From assembly GCA_030015575.1 (NCBI GenBank), contig CM057338.1, positions 132,581,546 to 132,645,545 of the forward strand: 64,000 nucleotides of DNA, written 5' to 3'. Below, piece after piece: positions 1-12,584 of the stretch. The stretch comes from Agapanthus africanus (Eukaryota > Streptophyta > Magnoliopsida > Asparagales > Amaryllidaceae). The translations under genes were made by a program, and so were the position numbers. Numbering within the stretch: position 1 is the first letter of the stretch; each line of letters opens with the position of its first letter. The notes under the pieces are model-generated. The model was not told the DNA's origin. It saw only the letters and a list, made by a program, of their open reading frames with translations, and ran no database searches.

Positions 1-1631
1 ATCATTTTCAGAATCAAAAGTTGTTTTGTTCTTCACTCGCCACCTTTTTAGAAAATGAATTTCTTGCAAAAGAGATTAGTAGGAGTATGGTAGAACTGAA
101 AGTGATTCCATAATCACAAACGATTACTGAAAATTTAGTAGAGCTCGATAATTCAATTGATCCTGACAAACTTTAGCCACTTCGCAGATTTAGTAGGTAA
201 CCTCAGCCACCCGAGAGATATTTCGATTTCCTCGTAAATGGTAACAGGGAGGCATGCATCATGTGATGATGACCTTACTAGTTATTAGCAGGCCATAAGA
301 AGTATTGACTTTCGACTTATGACTGGATGACGGAATATCCATATTGGACTCTATGCACTGCAACAAAGTATGGATTTTCTTGGGTGCTCCTGAAGTGGTA
401 AAACCCATTAGGAGTAAGTAGATGTTTCAAAAAGAAGATCAGTGCAGATGCTAAAGGTATTAATGTAATAAGGATGGACTTGTAGTAAAAGGTATTCATC
501 AAATACCCGGTGTGGATTATGATGAAATTATTACTTCATGTCTGTGCTGAAGTTCATACGGATATAATTTGCCATTATTGTTTTTCATAACTTTGATATC
601 TGACAAGTGGATGACTATAACATTTTTCTAAATAGGAATTTAGAAGTATACATTTATATGACTCTGCTAGAGAATTATCGTTGTCAGTGGGAGCAGCGGA
701 AGGTGTGCAACTTGCTTACATCTATTTATAGGCTAAAGTTGGCATAGCGGAGAACATATCATCTGTTTTGATGTTATGGTCAAAATATTTGACTTTATCA
801 AAATGATAAATGAATCTGGTATTTGTAAGAAGGATGTAAGGAGTACTGTCATATTCCTCATATAATATGAAGATGACAAGCTTCTGATATAAAATGAAGT
901 CCCTATACTACAGTTCGGCCAAACTATGGTTGTCACAGAGGTTTCCATAAAGGATAATATATCAATCATTCTAGTGACTATGTCTATAAAGATAGATATA
1001 GTAAGTTTTGTGATTGTCTCAATTCAGGTAAGATGACACCATTCTAAATGGGTTTTATAATGGATGACTCATAACTTGGTAGTGTACCAGCATATGGATG
1101 AGTCGCCCTCTCTAAAGAGATGTTTTTTTGCACTGATGAGGAGAGAGACTCGTATAAATGATTTTCCATTTTCTTCGGCAATTGGATTGATCATGCGATG
1201 TCGTATACCAGACCAGATGATACTTTTGCACTTGTTGTAATAAGCAGATATTAGTCCAATTCTGGAGAAATAAAAGGAACCGGTGAAGAACATACGAGAA
1301 TGTTCTTGGTGTATAGTAATGATAGCTTCCATCAGGAGATAGTTACCGATTTCGGTTTCTTTAGTAACATAAAAGACAGAGTGTCTGTCATGAGTTATTA
1401 GTTTGCTCTCTTTAGTGTGATCATTATATTGGAAAGAGTTCTAAGTTGGATACTAGGGTAGTCATGGCACTGGATACTGATTTTGAATCAGCAGAGGATA
1501 CGGCCTAAGACGTTGGATAAAATCATTCATTTGTGAACTTGATCCCATCTTCTATCCATACAAATTCTAAGGCGGGTATCACTCATTTCAGGAGATAGTT
1601 GATCTCCGCGAACTTGAGATTTAGAGAGATA
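1..1631 (+). pseudogene. Ty1-copia pol remnant, element C0 (linker and RT)
   Basis: Decayed polyprotein of a copia retrotransposon entering from the left edge. The first ~260 bases match the integrase-RT linker (the same ERYY-like motif occurs in C1 at 37582-37878). Around 490-530 the reverse transcriptase motif GVDYDE is readable, followed by an FDFIK-like stretch near 787 and a catalytic box reading Y-E-D-D at 866-877. Many stops and frameshifts break the frame, so no protein is made. After ~1000 the sequence is poorly recognisable until an RNase H-like stretch near 1560-1631. The reading frame resumes at 6672 after the T1 insertion, which shows that both pieces belong to one element. Closely related to C1 and C2. 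Confidence 0.8.
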
Positions 1632-3084
1632 AGGATTGTAACGACCCTAAAATTCCTGTACCTTCGTATTATCCGTCTTTAATAAAATACGACATTTAAT
1701 TATTTTCCGTATCATCTATTTTTTAATATTATATTTTGTTTTCTAATAAATATATTATTTATTTATTTCCATTTAATCACTCCAATTATTTTCCGATCCT
1801 ATTATTTTTCAATACCCAAATTCTTTAATCCAAACTCTAACCCACACCCATTTATTTTTTAAACCAAAACGCAATAACCGAAATTCAGCCTTAAGCCTAA
1901 ATTATTTCTACCAAATTCCTTTTTACTATTTCCCCCCTTCTTTATTTTCATCCCAAAACCCAACAGCCCAAACCCTTTATTTAAAAAAAAACACAAAACC
2001 CAAAACCCAAAACAAATTCTATTTACTCTACCTTCCTATAGCTAGGCCAAGCCACTCCATTCTTCTGCCTTTTCTTCTTCTTGTTCTTCTTCAGTTCTTT
2101 TCTTTTAAATTTTTTTCTCCTCCCTCAAACATCTCAACCTAAATTCTCATTTAATTCCTTCATAACCACCCTTAAATCCCTTTAAATCCCCAATATCTCT
2201 TCCCCTTAAAACTTTTCCATAATTCTCTCTTAATCCAAGCTAAAAAAAACCCCATCTCTTCTTCCATCGTCACCGTCGACTTCTTCTTCTTGTCAACACC
2301 AAAACATCATCGCCACACTTATGAACAAACCAACAACCCCATCATCTCCTCCGACCGGCTGCAACCGCATCGCTGCCATCTCTAACGGCCTTGTAGTCGT
2401 ATGCTTCGTCGCATCCTAGCCACCAACTTTATAGCCATCGCCATCATCGATGTCGACATCATCTCCACCTAACCGAGCTCCTTCCCTTGCTGTCCTTGGC
2501 CGGCCACCTTCCCTTAGGCGGTGCACCCTTGCCGCTGGCCTCGCTTGAACCCGACCCAAGCACCACATTGCCTACTTCATCTCCTTCGAGCAAGCTGCCG
2601 AATGTTCGATGAATTGCCCCAATCAGTTTTGGTCGTTTCTCGCTTGTAAGTCACCTTCCTTTAGTCCATCCTCTCAATAATTTTGCTTGTTTTGCATCCA
2701 TTGCTCTCTCTATACTATTTTAGATCAAATCTGAATTCAAAGCTTTTCAATAATCATTAAAACAAATTAGAATCTCAGATTGCTAAAAGTGTTTCTTAAT
2801 CATATTAGTGAGAAATTAATTTCTAGACCCAACATTTGCACCTGATTTATTTTAAGAACCTATCACTGTACAAAATTAATATGGGTAACTGTTAGCTTTA
2901 TGTTTTGCTTGCGGGTTGATTTGGTTTCATCATGTGTCTATATGCTTTATATGATTCCAAATTTAGTTTATAATTCCATGATCCATTTCTCAGCAAGCTT
3001 GTTTAATGCTTCCATTAAGAAATGCTGGATACCTAGCTCATAAGAGATGATTTTCACATAAATTCAATCAATATTTATCGAACA

Positions 3085-4633
3085 TGTAGGATGTTTTTCG
3101 CCACCTCATTGAGATGGGAATGAGTGCGCTTGTCAGAAGTATTACAGATTTCACCTGTCCAGGATAGACCGGGATTTATTGATTGTGGGGATCCGAATCT
3201 CCGGTAGCCGTGGACTAAGCTGTCGTTAATTACCCCTTGCCTTTGGAGCGAGAGAACCTCCGATTAACGGGTCAATCTAGGCATGCGAACTCAATATGCA
3301 GTGCACGTATGTGTGTGTGTCTTGAGAGGTTTTGGGTATATTGTGGGCCTCGCAGAGTTTACGAGGTCCCGCTACTCAGATAGCGGGCTGGGGATTAAGG
3401 GGGCTAGCAGCCCTCTTACGGGGTGTGGGGCAGCTCCCCGTTAGAAATTTTTTCTATCGGGGGATGTATTTTGAGTGTGGAGTGTGTGGAAAAAAGAGGG
3501 GTGGGGAGCTTCCTAAAGACGCATGCAATGACACGTGGACGCTGGGCGCCAGCGGGCCATGTGCGTGGCGCATGAGCGCTGGACGTTGGGCGCTAGCGGT
3601 TCACATGCTTGGCGCGTGGGCGCCAGCAGGTCAGGTGCCCAGCATGCAGGCACTGGACGCCAGCGGTTCACGTGCATGATGCGTGAGTGCTAGACGCCAA
3701 CGGATCATGCACCCTACACGTGGGCGCTGGACGCCCGCGGAAAAAGGGGCTTAGCCCATGAACTGCGAGCTGAACTTCCGAGTGACTTTTAGAATTGGAC
3801 TCCTAAAAAATGATCTTTTTGTGGAGTTAAATTTCTAAAAAGTCTGGATTTTTTGGGGTTCAACTCCTTCGAGAATTTGGATCTTGGAGTTGAGTTTCTC
3901 AAAAATTGGTTTGGAGTTAAACTCCTAAAGAAGAGATTCTTGTTCGGGGTTAAACTCCCAAGAGATTTTTGAAGATGATAAAAAATGACCCCTTTCTTCT
4001 CCCTTGAGCCCTGAATCTTTTCTTGAGCCTTGGATTCTCCTTCTTCATCCTCTTTGTTGGCTGGATCTTGGAGAAAATGGGGTGAGACTTAAAAATCTCC
4101 CATTTTATAGATTCGATGGGAGATCTGAACTCCCTTTCAAGGGTTTTATAGTAAAAAGCTATTTCTTTTTGGAAAAAGAAGAGTTAAACTCTTGATTTAA
4201 TTCAAAAAAAGAAGACGGTTTAAAAGCTTGAGGAAGGAGAAGGAGGCACAGAACCTTAGAATTTTTGAGAGAATGAAAATTGTTATTGATTTTTTTCATC
4301 ATGTTTGCCTTTTACAGGCTACATACTTTACATATAACCTTTTGGACTTTTCCATATGGCACTTGTACCACCCCATGCCTTATGTGCTTATTTCTTTTTG
4401 CACATAAGCCATGGGGTTTACAAAATTTTTTCTTTTTGCCTATTTTTTCATACATTTATATCTAAAAGGTTTCATTTAAACTAATTTATCGCCTCTTTTT
4501 TGGCATGGAGACGGCCCTTTCCATGCTCAGTCTTAACTTGGGTTTAGGTTCGCTTGCTTGGGCTCGGGCCCGCTTGTTTAGATTGGTTTTGATTTTGATT
4601 TGGTTAACCGGGGTGTAATTTTTGACCCCAACA
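3085..4633 (-). mobile_element. Solo LTR of the Z (Tat-type) family inside T1
   Basis: About 1.55 kb, starting TGTAGGATGTTTTTC and ending GACCCCAACA. It aligns along its whole length with the 3' LTR of Z at 42491-43960, including the block at ~3110-3300 and the GC-rich minisatellite. Orientation is minus, judged from Z's PBS and PPT. Flanks are GAACA (3080-3084) and GAGCC (4634-4638), only a weak TSD, so the insertion is old or the ends are altered. Small open frames here come from the GC-rich repeat and are not genes. Confidence 0.8.
3530..3735. repeat. GC-rich minisatellite in the Z-family LTR
   Basis: Degenerate tandem copies of a unit of roughly 45-50 bp with the cores GGGCGCCAGCGG and CACGTGCTTGGCGCGTGG. 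The same array lies in the Z 3' LTR at 42915-43090. GC content is far above the AT-rich surroundings. It creates long stop-poor frames on the + strand. Confidence 0.75.
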
Positions 4634-4822
4634 GAGCCATTGTAACAAGATCTATATTGTAATGTGAAGTTTACCCATGATTCAAATTTTTCAAGTGCAC
4701 ATGTGATAGGCTCCATAGAAGAAAACAGCTACAAAGATCATATTAGGCTGTCGATCATAACACACGTTTCACCAAGTTTTGGATGTATAGTTTGCAGGGG
4801 TTTCAGAGTCAGGGGCCAGCAG

Positions 4823-4842
4823 CGCACACACACACACACACA
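4823..4842. repeat. (CA)n microsatellite
   Basis: About ten CA units within the right half of T1; no associated gene. Confidence 0.9.
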
Positions 4843-6260
4843 GCCGGGACTTTCTCTATATAGCATACTTAGTAGTTATCAAATTATTGTGCTATAATTA
4901 AATTTGTCATAAGATCTATATTGATTTATACACGTAGCAAGCAATTTATAAATTTTATCATGAGAATAAGTTACTATATGTAAACTTGCCATTAAATCGG
5001 AATTGATTTATATACGTTAGAAGGAAGCATTTGAATTGTTTTGTCATAAAACTAATGCCAAATTAAAATTCCAGTCTTTACCTTCCACCTGTGGCTCATC
5101 TCAAAATAGAAGAGTTTGGTTATTCCTCATAAAGTTTAGCCTTTAGTGAATTTATATAGCTTTAAACCATGTAAATAAATATTTTAACATGATACACACA
5201 CACTAATAGTTTCTCAAGATAAATTTTGTAGTAAAAACAGACAAAAGATTAGTTTGGAATATGAATCTTCGATCACCTACAATGATATAAAAAATAAAAG
5301 GAAATAATTAATGTAACAGTCAATTTGTTTTATTAAACAATTATAGACTTTTTTTAAATATAAAAAAATATAATATTATTAGCAGTCGAAACATTGGTTA
5401 TGTCTTGAAAGGGAAATGTGGAAAACATAAAAACAAATTAAACAAGAAAAAAGATGAATTAAAATATTTGAGCCGGAGACAATCAGTGATATCACTTATT
5501 TATTTCCCGATATAAAATTCATATATTCATAGAAATCATATTACCTTAATACCGAATCAAACATAACCCAACACATGAATACTTAACAGGTTTACATAAC
5601 CGCTTGATATGACTTGTACTAAACTATCATGTTTGATCTAACTTGACTCGAACCGTGAATACAATTGACATGACTTGCACTTGACATGATACATAATTCT
5701 TGACATGAATTCAATCTTGAAAACTTGACAGTATACATCACTTTTTGTATTCATGGATTCGATCAAGACTAATAATATTAATCATAGACTAATTACACAG
5801 GGTGTTGGGGTAGTTTGAGTATGAATCCAACGGAATCTCAAGAGTCCCATTACTAAAAATCATGTTGCTGTGGTACCGGACCGAAACGGTACAAAATATG
5901 TTGTTGTAGTTCTGGGATGAAACAGTACATCATGAATTCACTAATAAGGGCCCGTGTTTCCAAATTCCTGGTCGGTAGCTTGTTGAGTTTGGAATACTTC
6001 AATAATAATTGAAGTCTCAATTACTCTTGGGCCCATGATTTCTTTCTCCTGAACGATAGCCTTGGGTTCAAGAATACTTTTGAGATCGGTTGACATTTAC
6101 GTTTAAATTTACGTTAATTAAATTTACCATTTTAGAGACCTGTTAAAACACATACCTCATGTTCATTCACACACACTTATTACCTGTGATGCTATATATG
6201 CCATATTATAGTTCATTTTGTACCTATTATGCATCATATATCTTTTTCATCCTTCTAGGG

Positions 6261-6286
6261 ACTTACCGAGCGCTAGTTCGCTGACG
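6261..6286 (+). other. Conserved LTR hairpin of the chromovirus-type LTRs (T1 copy)
   Basis: Reads ACTTACCGAGCGCTAGTTCG then CTGACG: AGCG pairs with CGCT around a short loop. The same block is at 16913-16938 (Q), 48283-48310 and 50316-50340 (W) and 54797-54822 (V). In V the stem is AGCGA/TCGCT. Its conservation in otherwise divergent LTRs suggests a function in the LTR transcript or promoter; that part is inference. Confidence 0.55.
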
Positions 6287-6671
6287 TTCATTCCACTCAT
6301 CTTTTTGTTTCTTAAAATGTTCCTCAGGTGATTTAAGAACTAAGGAGGTGGAATATGAGTACAATCAGTTCACAGCACAGGCCGATCTCTAGTTTATTTC
6401 AGCTTTCATTTTTGTAAGCCACATGTTTAGGCTTTTATGTTTATGTTTCTTATTTTATACATCATGTATCGGTGTAAACCTTATAAAGTTGGGAATGTAA
6501 ATATATAAAGAGGTTGGATTTTATTTTCTCTTGTCTATCCCTGTCTTTGTTATACTGCTTACATTACGCTTAGCGTATTTGTCTTGAAAAATGACCTTCT
6601 CGAAATAAATACGTCGCAGGCTTGTCACATGCCATTACCGCTCTTTTGGGAAGTGGGGGCATGACAAAGAT

Positions 6672-6791
6672 AGAAATATTGTAGCGGATCCACTCACTGA
6701 GGCCATTTCTCGAACGCGGTTTGCGAAACTGTTACTAGTGAAGTTGGGTATGCGATATCGCAATAATTGGCCTTAAGTGCAAGTGAGAGAT
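6672..6791 (+). pseudogene. C0 RNase H C-terminus and polypurine tract
   Basis: Continuation of the copia frame cut by T1. It encodes the usual end of copia RNase H (DRNIVADPLTEAISRTRF, then GMRYRNN), followed by the polypurine tract AAGTGAGAGAT at 6781-6791. The PPT directly precedes the 3' LTR, fixing C0 orientation as +. Homologous residues occur in C1 (11455-11570, DPFTKAIPQARFERL). Confidence 0.9.
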
Positions 6792-8048
6792 TGCTGGATA
6801 TAGGTACCCTCAAGACAGTTATTGTATTGAAGAAGCTCTATATGGAGAGAACAGTCTAGCTTGAGATGATAGTATGCTATCTGATTTGGCTTCATGTGAA
6901 TACGTTTTACTCGTTATCACGTATCGCTAATACATGAGATAAAACCCATAATATTTTTGCTTGACTACCAGAATTATGATAGGGATTATACTAGTGGTTC
7001 CTGGCAGTCCATAAGCATATACTTAAATGTCCCTAGTCGTCGAAGTATCGATACTGGGTATCGATACTCCAGTTTAGACTACCTTGTAATCAATTAGTTG
7101 ACTTGCATTTGCTTTATCACCAACTGTGAGTCGCCTTAGTGTATACGTTTCTTGATCCCGACCGACGCGACGGTTGATTGCATAACCATTGGTGTTTTAC
7201 ACTGAAGATTGTATGCAGGTGCTCATTAGAGAATGAGTTTCACTGGACGAACTCACCAAGAACTCCTAGTTAGTATTATACCAATTTTCGAATAGCACTT
7301 CTTTGGTGACATGAGTACAGGGTATTCCCTAGAACTGAAATTGCCACAGTGTCTTTTGTGTATGTTCCCGCTGTATTTTGATTACTATCCTATCACGGCT
7401 TTACTGAGTCGTGCAAACAGGTTTTAGTTGGATACAGTCCCGAAGCACATGGAGGCAGTGAGCGTTCTGAGGAACTCGTCTCTCCCGGTATAAGGGGTTA
7501 ATGTCGTGCTGTGCTTGATTAACAATAACCAAAAGTTTTTGTCCGAAAAAGTTGAGATAAACTGATAAGTGTTATCAGTTATATTTCAAGTGGTTATGCG
7601 TTTTATATCAGCACGACTTATCGGATTATTGGGGGTTTGACAGATTCCACCCCTCAAATTTGGTATGTAATACTCTCAGACGAAGAGACTGGACTGTACG
7701 ATGACTGTCACTGATAGGCTCCGATTGCGTTCGGATGATTTTTTGTACTGGCCTTTCTTTTGATTAATACCTGGGTAGCCGTTACGTGCAGTTAGTACCG
7801 CTGACGTGCTTGTGGGTTGACGGATGTGGTCCTAACCTACTGCCAGCATATTGATTTAGTCTTTAGAGTCTCATACAGCTGTATTTCCTGCTCAGGCGAA
7901 ACGATATAGTATGCGTATAGAGATACGTGGGGAGTTCGATTATATGTGATAATCGGACATTTAATAATACTATCCGGTTTAGTATTAAACCGGATTATTA
8001 AATCATGTGATATATATATATATATGCTAAACCGGATTATTAAATCAT

Positions 8049-8097
<49 letters not shown>

Positions 8098-8783
8098 CTA
8101 GTATTAAGTTCACATTATTTTTGTCTTTCATTTGTTATTTGTATTTGATACAAATATGGGTTCATGTATTGGATACATGTACATAGTGTATATTAGATGT
8201 TATGATTATTTATATTATAAATGATTTAAATATCTAGATTCATACACCTCATTTCTTTTTATTAAGAAAAATAAAAATAAAAAGAATATGTGGCATTTAT
8301 AAGATTGTGGAGAAGGTGGATGAATGCTAACACACTCACTTCATTCATTCTCTATGTCATCTTCTCTCTCTTCTTCTTCTTCCATACTTGAAATGAGAAA
8401 AGAACCATTTTAGATGAGAGAAAATTGTTTTGAGAAAAACTACATCACTTAATCAAATGGATTAGAATCCTACTTGACTAAGTTTCTTCATAAGTTTTGT
8501 TAATGGTGAAGATGGAGCTTGTAGCGGGGTTTCCTCGATATGGATCATCTTCGGCAAGGAGATCAGCTTGCAAACTTATCATGGAGGTGTCAGGGTTTAG
8601 TTAGGGTCTTCCACGATTGGGCGGACACGCAACAAAGATTGTAGCCTCTTAAACTCTTCTGATTTTCATGTTTTGGCAACTTGTAGTGTTTGAAATGATC
8701 TTGTGGTAATTTGTTGATGCTAAGTCTTTGTTAAATTTTGATTTTTCAATTCTACCATGGTCACAAGTGTTGCGGCCCTGGCA
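6792..8783 (+). repeat. C0 3' LTR (Ty1-copia)
   Basis: About 1.99 kb, starting TGCTGGATATAG after the PPT and ending near GCGGCCCTGGCA. It aligns over most of its length with the reverse complement of the C1 LTR (9491-11437) and more weakly with the C2 LTR, so C0-C2 form one copia lineage. It contains TA-rich expansions (8010-8093). The right end is placed by alignment with C1 and by where the C3 integrase homology stops; uncertainty is about 10 bp. Confidence 0.75.
8010..8093. repeat. Duplicated TA microsatellite
   Basis: A ~40-bp block containing CCGGATTATTAAATCATGTG is repeated, each copy followed by a (TA)n run (8013-8026 and 8052-8092). Likely replication slippage inside the C0 LTR. Confidence 0.85.
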
Positions 8784-9490
8784 TCGACGAACCTTCACCA
8801 CATATATTTAGGAAGTCCAGAACTTTCAAGTAGACTATTAATCATATCTTTCAATGTTTTATTCTTTCGTTCTGATATACCGTTAGATTGCGAAGAATAT
8901 GGAGCATATTTCTCATGAACTGTGTTAAAAATTGATATAATTGAGTAAACTGATTAAAGGTGTATTCTCCTCCTCTATCAGATCTTAATCGTTTAAGTTT
9001 CTTACCATTATGAGTTTTGGTTTCATTCTTAAAAATTATAAATTTTTCTAGAACCTCATCTTTGGTTTTAAATAAGAAAACATAACAAAATTTACTAGAG
9101 TCATCAATAAAGGTGAAAAGGTATTTTTTTAAGTCTTTGGTTAAGACACCATTGAAATCACAAATATCGGTGTGAAATAAATCAAGCAAGTCTGAATTCC
9201 TATCAACTAAATGAAAATGCTTCCTAGGTTGTTTAGTTATGGCACACACTAGACATTTTTTACTTCGATTAATGTCATGTTTAGGAATTAGGTTTAAGTT
9301 CATCATTTTTTATATAATCAAAGTAAACATGAACTAAAAGACTATGCTAAATATCAGATGATTCAATTGAATTACTAACATGATAATCAGATATTTCATT
9401 AACTTCAAAAAAAGATATATGTTCTACCATAATCTTAAATAAACTATCAAACATATAAACTTTGCCAACAAAAGAACTTAAAATGGGTTG
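8784..9490 (-). pseudogene. Ty1-copia integrase fragment, element C3 (outermost host element)
   Basis: Minus-strand remnant. In 9306-8851 it reads a copia integrase: the C-x2-C of the zinc domain (KCLVCAITKQ), then LFHTDICDFNG, FTFIDDSSKFCYVFLF and RSDRGGEY of the DDE catalytic core. A frameshift follows, then NERIKH and GEG-like residues. Upstream on this strand (9490-9307) are pre-integrase residues such as GKVYMFDSLFK. The residues belong to a different copia lineage from C0-C2. It is truncated on both sides by other elements: C0 on the left and C1 on the right. It is therefore the oldest layer visible here. Confidence 0.85.
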
Positions 9491-11437
9491 TGCTCGTGTC
9501 GCAACACTTGCGGCCAAAGCGGAATGCAAAATAATGATTTTTATGCAAGCATAGCCAATAAAACACCTATGAAAACATCCATACAATAAATATAGAAAGA
9601 GAAAAGAAGAAAAGGAACAAAGCTAGGGTTTTAATTAGGCTACAATCTTTGTAGCGTGTCTGTCCAATTTTAGAAGACCCTCGCTAGGCTCCATGGTCGT
9701 AGGAACGAGCTTGAACGTCAATCTCCTTCGTCAAAGATGTTCCACTTGAGAGAAACCCTAACCCAAGTTTTAGCTCCACTTGTGGACGATCTTCAATGAA
9801 GCAACTTGTTTTAACTCTTTAGGGAATAAAAAACAAGGGATGTTGTAAGGTTTTTCACTCTTTGTCTCTATGTTTTTCTCTGTTTCCTTTTCTTTTGGTG
9901 GAGCTCTAAAATAGAAAAGAGAGAATGAGGGAGATGAAATGAGCTAGCATGCTTAAGATAAGAGTGAACTCTACTTTTTTTATTCCTCTTCCCTCTCTCT
10001 CCTCTACTTGTCAATGATAAAGGGTTGGGTATGCCCCTCCTCCCTACCAAATCACATGGGCCATCACATGGCTCAAAAAGAAAGAGAAAGAATATGTATA
10101 AATACACATATTGCATTTATATCAAAATACAAATACAAAAGATATAGGGACTAAAATGATAAAACTAAATACTTGTGTGTATGTGTGTCAGACATAAATA
10201 TATGTATATTATTAAATCAACAATTGATTTAATAATCCGGATTTATAAGAACCCGGCTAGTATTATAAAATGTCCGATTAATATATGTATATCATATACA
10301 CGAATCTAATTGAACTTTTGCACGTATCATCATACCTACATCATTTCGCCTGAGCCTGGAAAGCCGTTGTATGGGACTCTACAAACTTGAAAATACGCTC
10401 ACAATAGGTAAAGATCATATCCGATTGAATCTGAAACACTTTCAGATCAATCCTTTCACGGGTTAACCCACAAGCGCACCTTAGTGGTACTAGTTGCACG
10501 TAACGACTATCTAGGTATTGAACGAAAGAAAGGTCGACAAGCAAGCCCATCCATACCCTGCAGAGCCTATCAGTAACAGTCACCATACAGTCTGGTCTCT
10601 TCGTCCGAGAGTGTTCATACTGGGTCTGGGAGGTGGAAACCGTCAGACTCCCAATAACCCAATAAGTCGTGCTGATGTCAGACTCATAACCATCAGAGAT
10701 AAAAATGATAACACTTATCAGTTTATCTAAATCACCTTAGCCAGGAACTTATGATTATAGCCAATCAAAAACAGCGCGACATCAACTCCCTATACTGGGA
10801 GAGACGAGTCTCATCGATCGCTCACTGCCTCCATGTGCTTCAGGACTGTACTCAACTAAAACCTGTATGTACGGTTTTTTAAAGCCGTGGTTGGGTAGTA
10901 ATCAAAATATAGTAGGAACACACACAACATACTATGACGATCTCAGGTATACAGACTACCTTGTACTCATGTCACCAGAGAAATTCTATCTGACAATAAG
11001 TATAATACCATCTAGGAGTTCTTGGTGAGCCCATTCGGTGTACTCATTCTCCAATGAGCGCCTGTATACAATCTTTGGTGTCAAACACCAATGGCTGTAC
11101 GACCAACTATCGTCTCAATCGAGGTCAAGAAACATATACACTAGTCTACCATGGAATATCGATGCCCGGTCTCGATACTCCCACGACTAGAAACATTTAA
11201 GGATGTGCTTATGAACTATACAAGGGCCGCTAGTACGATCATATCATAATCCTGGTAGTCAAGTAAAGATTCTATGGGCTTTATCAACATGTATTGGTGA
11301 TACGTAATGATAAGTAAAACACATACACATGTAAGATAAAGACAAACCAGATAATATACTATCATATTGAGAAAGACTGTTCTGTACATCCACACACACA
11401 ACTACATTAATTGCCTCTAGGGCAAACATATATAACA
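9491..11437 (-). repeat. C1 3' LTR
   Basis: About 1.95 kb, from TGCTCGTGTCGC (+ strand) to ATATATAACA, next to the reversed polypurine tract. Aligns with the C0 LTR. Part of it (10340-11200) also aligns with the C2 LTR, e.g. the segment with CGCCTGAGCCTGG at 10347. Open frames in it (e.g. 10341-10586) are not conserved and I regard them as chance. No TSD partner is available because the other LTR lies outside the window. Confidence 0.8.
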
Positions 11438-12011
11438 ATCTTCCACTTGCACTAAGGAAATTGTTGTAGTATCGCATACCCAACATCTCAAATAGGCGCT
11501 CAAACCGTGCCTGAGGGATGGCCTTGGTGAATGGATCCGTCATGTTTTCCTTTGTATCTACTCTCCGAATCTCGATCTCACGACGATCAACTATCTCCCG
11601 GATCAGATGATACCGTCTAAAGATATGTCTGGATCGCTGATGGGACCGGGGTTCTTTTGTTAACGCCATAGCCCCATTATTGTCACAATACAAGGGTATT
11701 GGATCAACAATGGTTAGAACAACTCCAAGCTCAGAGATGAACTTCCGCATCCAGACGGCTTCTTTGGAAGCATCGTTGGCGGCGATGTACTCGGCCTCCA
11801 TTGTTGAGTTTGTGATGGTATCCTGTTTGGAACTTTTCTAACAGACCGTCCCACCGTAGAGGGTGAACACATAATCTGAGACAGACTTGTTGTTATTGAT
11901 GTCACTTTGGAAGTTGGAATCAGTAAAGCTCTCCATTTGAATATCGCTATTACCATACACCAAAAAAATTTCTTTTGTCCTTCGCAAGCACATAAAAATG
12001 TTCTTCATAGT
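11438..12011 (-). pseudogene. C1 PPT and RNase H domain
   Basis: The reversed PPT (GTGCAAGTGGAAGAT) lies at 11438-11452. Read leftward from 12011 the minus strand encodes copia RNase H: MKNIFMCLRRTKEIFLVYG, TDSNFQSD, then after a frameshift MEAEYIAANDASKEAVWMRK (11801 leftward), LYCDNNGAMAL, RSRHIFRRYH, DTKENMTDPFTK. The DEAE-like and D residues of the RNase H core are mostly kept. The N-terminal side continues at 36671 after X. Confidence 0.88.
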
Positions 12012-12169
12012 TGTTCCTGCCAAAATTTTTGGCCCAGAGCTTGCTATTCCCTTATAAAAATAATGGGAAGCCCCAACGTGTTAAACACGTGCGCACTAAC
12101 ATGCAAAGCATGCGAATGCCGCTTCAGATAGGATCAAATTATATAGTGGTTCCCACGTGTTAAACACGT

Positions 12170-12395
12170 AAGCATCTCACGTGATATCAACATGAGTGCC
12201 AGTGCAGCCTCTTGGCAGTGCGTGTCATGTGATATCCACGTAAGCGCACATGCTAGCATCTTGGCAGCGTCTTACGTGATATCCATATGAGCGCACATGC
12301 AGTCTTTTGGCAACGCCTCACGTGATATCCACATGAGCGCACTTTCCAGCTTCTTGGCGGCTCTCACGTGATATCTACGTGAGCGCTATAAACCA
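12170..12395. repeat. X array 1: 46-47-bp repeats with paired CACGTG-like motifs
   Basis: About 4.5 copies of a 46-47-bp unit. Each starts with a form of CACGTGATATCCACGTGAGC and carries a CTTGGCAGC-like core. The two CACGTG half-units start 11 bp apart. Many copies have one C-to-T or G-to-A change (CATGTG, CACATG, TACGTG). Confidence 0.8.
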
Positions 12396-12584
12396 ACGCA
12401 TCATGTGTAATGCATATGAGTGTTCTTTTTGATAGAATTAAGTTCTATATAGAATTAAATTCTATATGGGAAATATTTTCCCGGTCTTTCTTAAACTAGA
12501 ATGATCTTCTCTGTTAAACAGAGGACCCTTGGATAAAAAATCCAACGGTGATTATAAAATCACTACACGATCATCTAGAAACCT
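12396..12584. other. Remaining left part of X, no feature recognised
   Basis: AT-rich sequence with a short repeat of TAGAATTAAATTCTATAT near 12433-12468. Nothing coding. It may have lost bases at the Y junction, because Y shows no TSD. Confidence 0.4.

Larger units (their letters stand above)
1637..6666 (+). mobile_element. T1: large solo LTR of chromovirus type, itself carrying a nested LTR
   Basis: Begins TGTAACGACCC and ends GGGGGCATGACA, each found once, so this is a solo LTR and not a full element. It interrupts the C0 frame: the 5-bp flanks are AGGAT (1632-1636) and AAGAT (6667-6671), a TSD with one change. Without the nested Z-family LTR (3085-4633) it is about 3.5 kb. The left part is pyrimidine-rich promoter-like sequence (about 2040-2300). 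The right part carries two blocks shared with Q, V and W: an ACTTACCGAGCG hairpin (6261-6286) and TTACGCTTAGCGTA near 6565. No coding sequence seen. Solo LTRs arise by recombination between the two LTRs of one element. Confidence 0.85.
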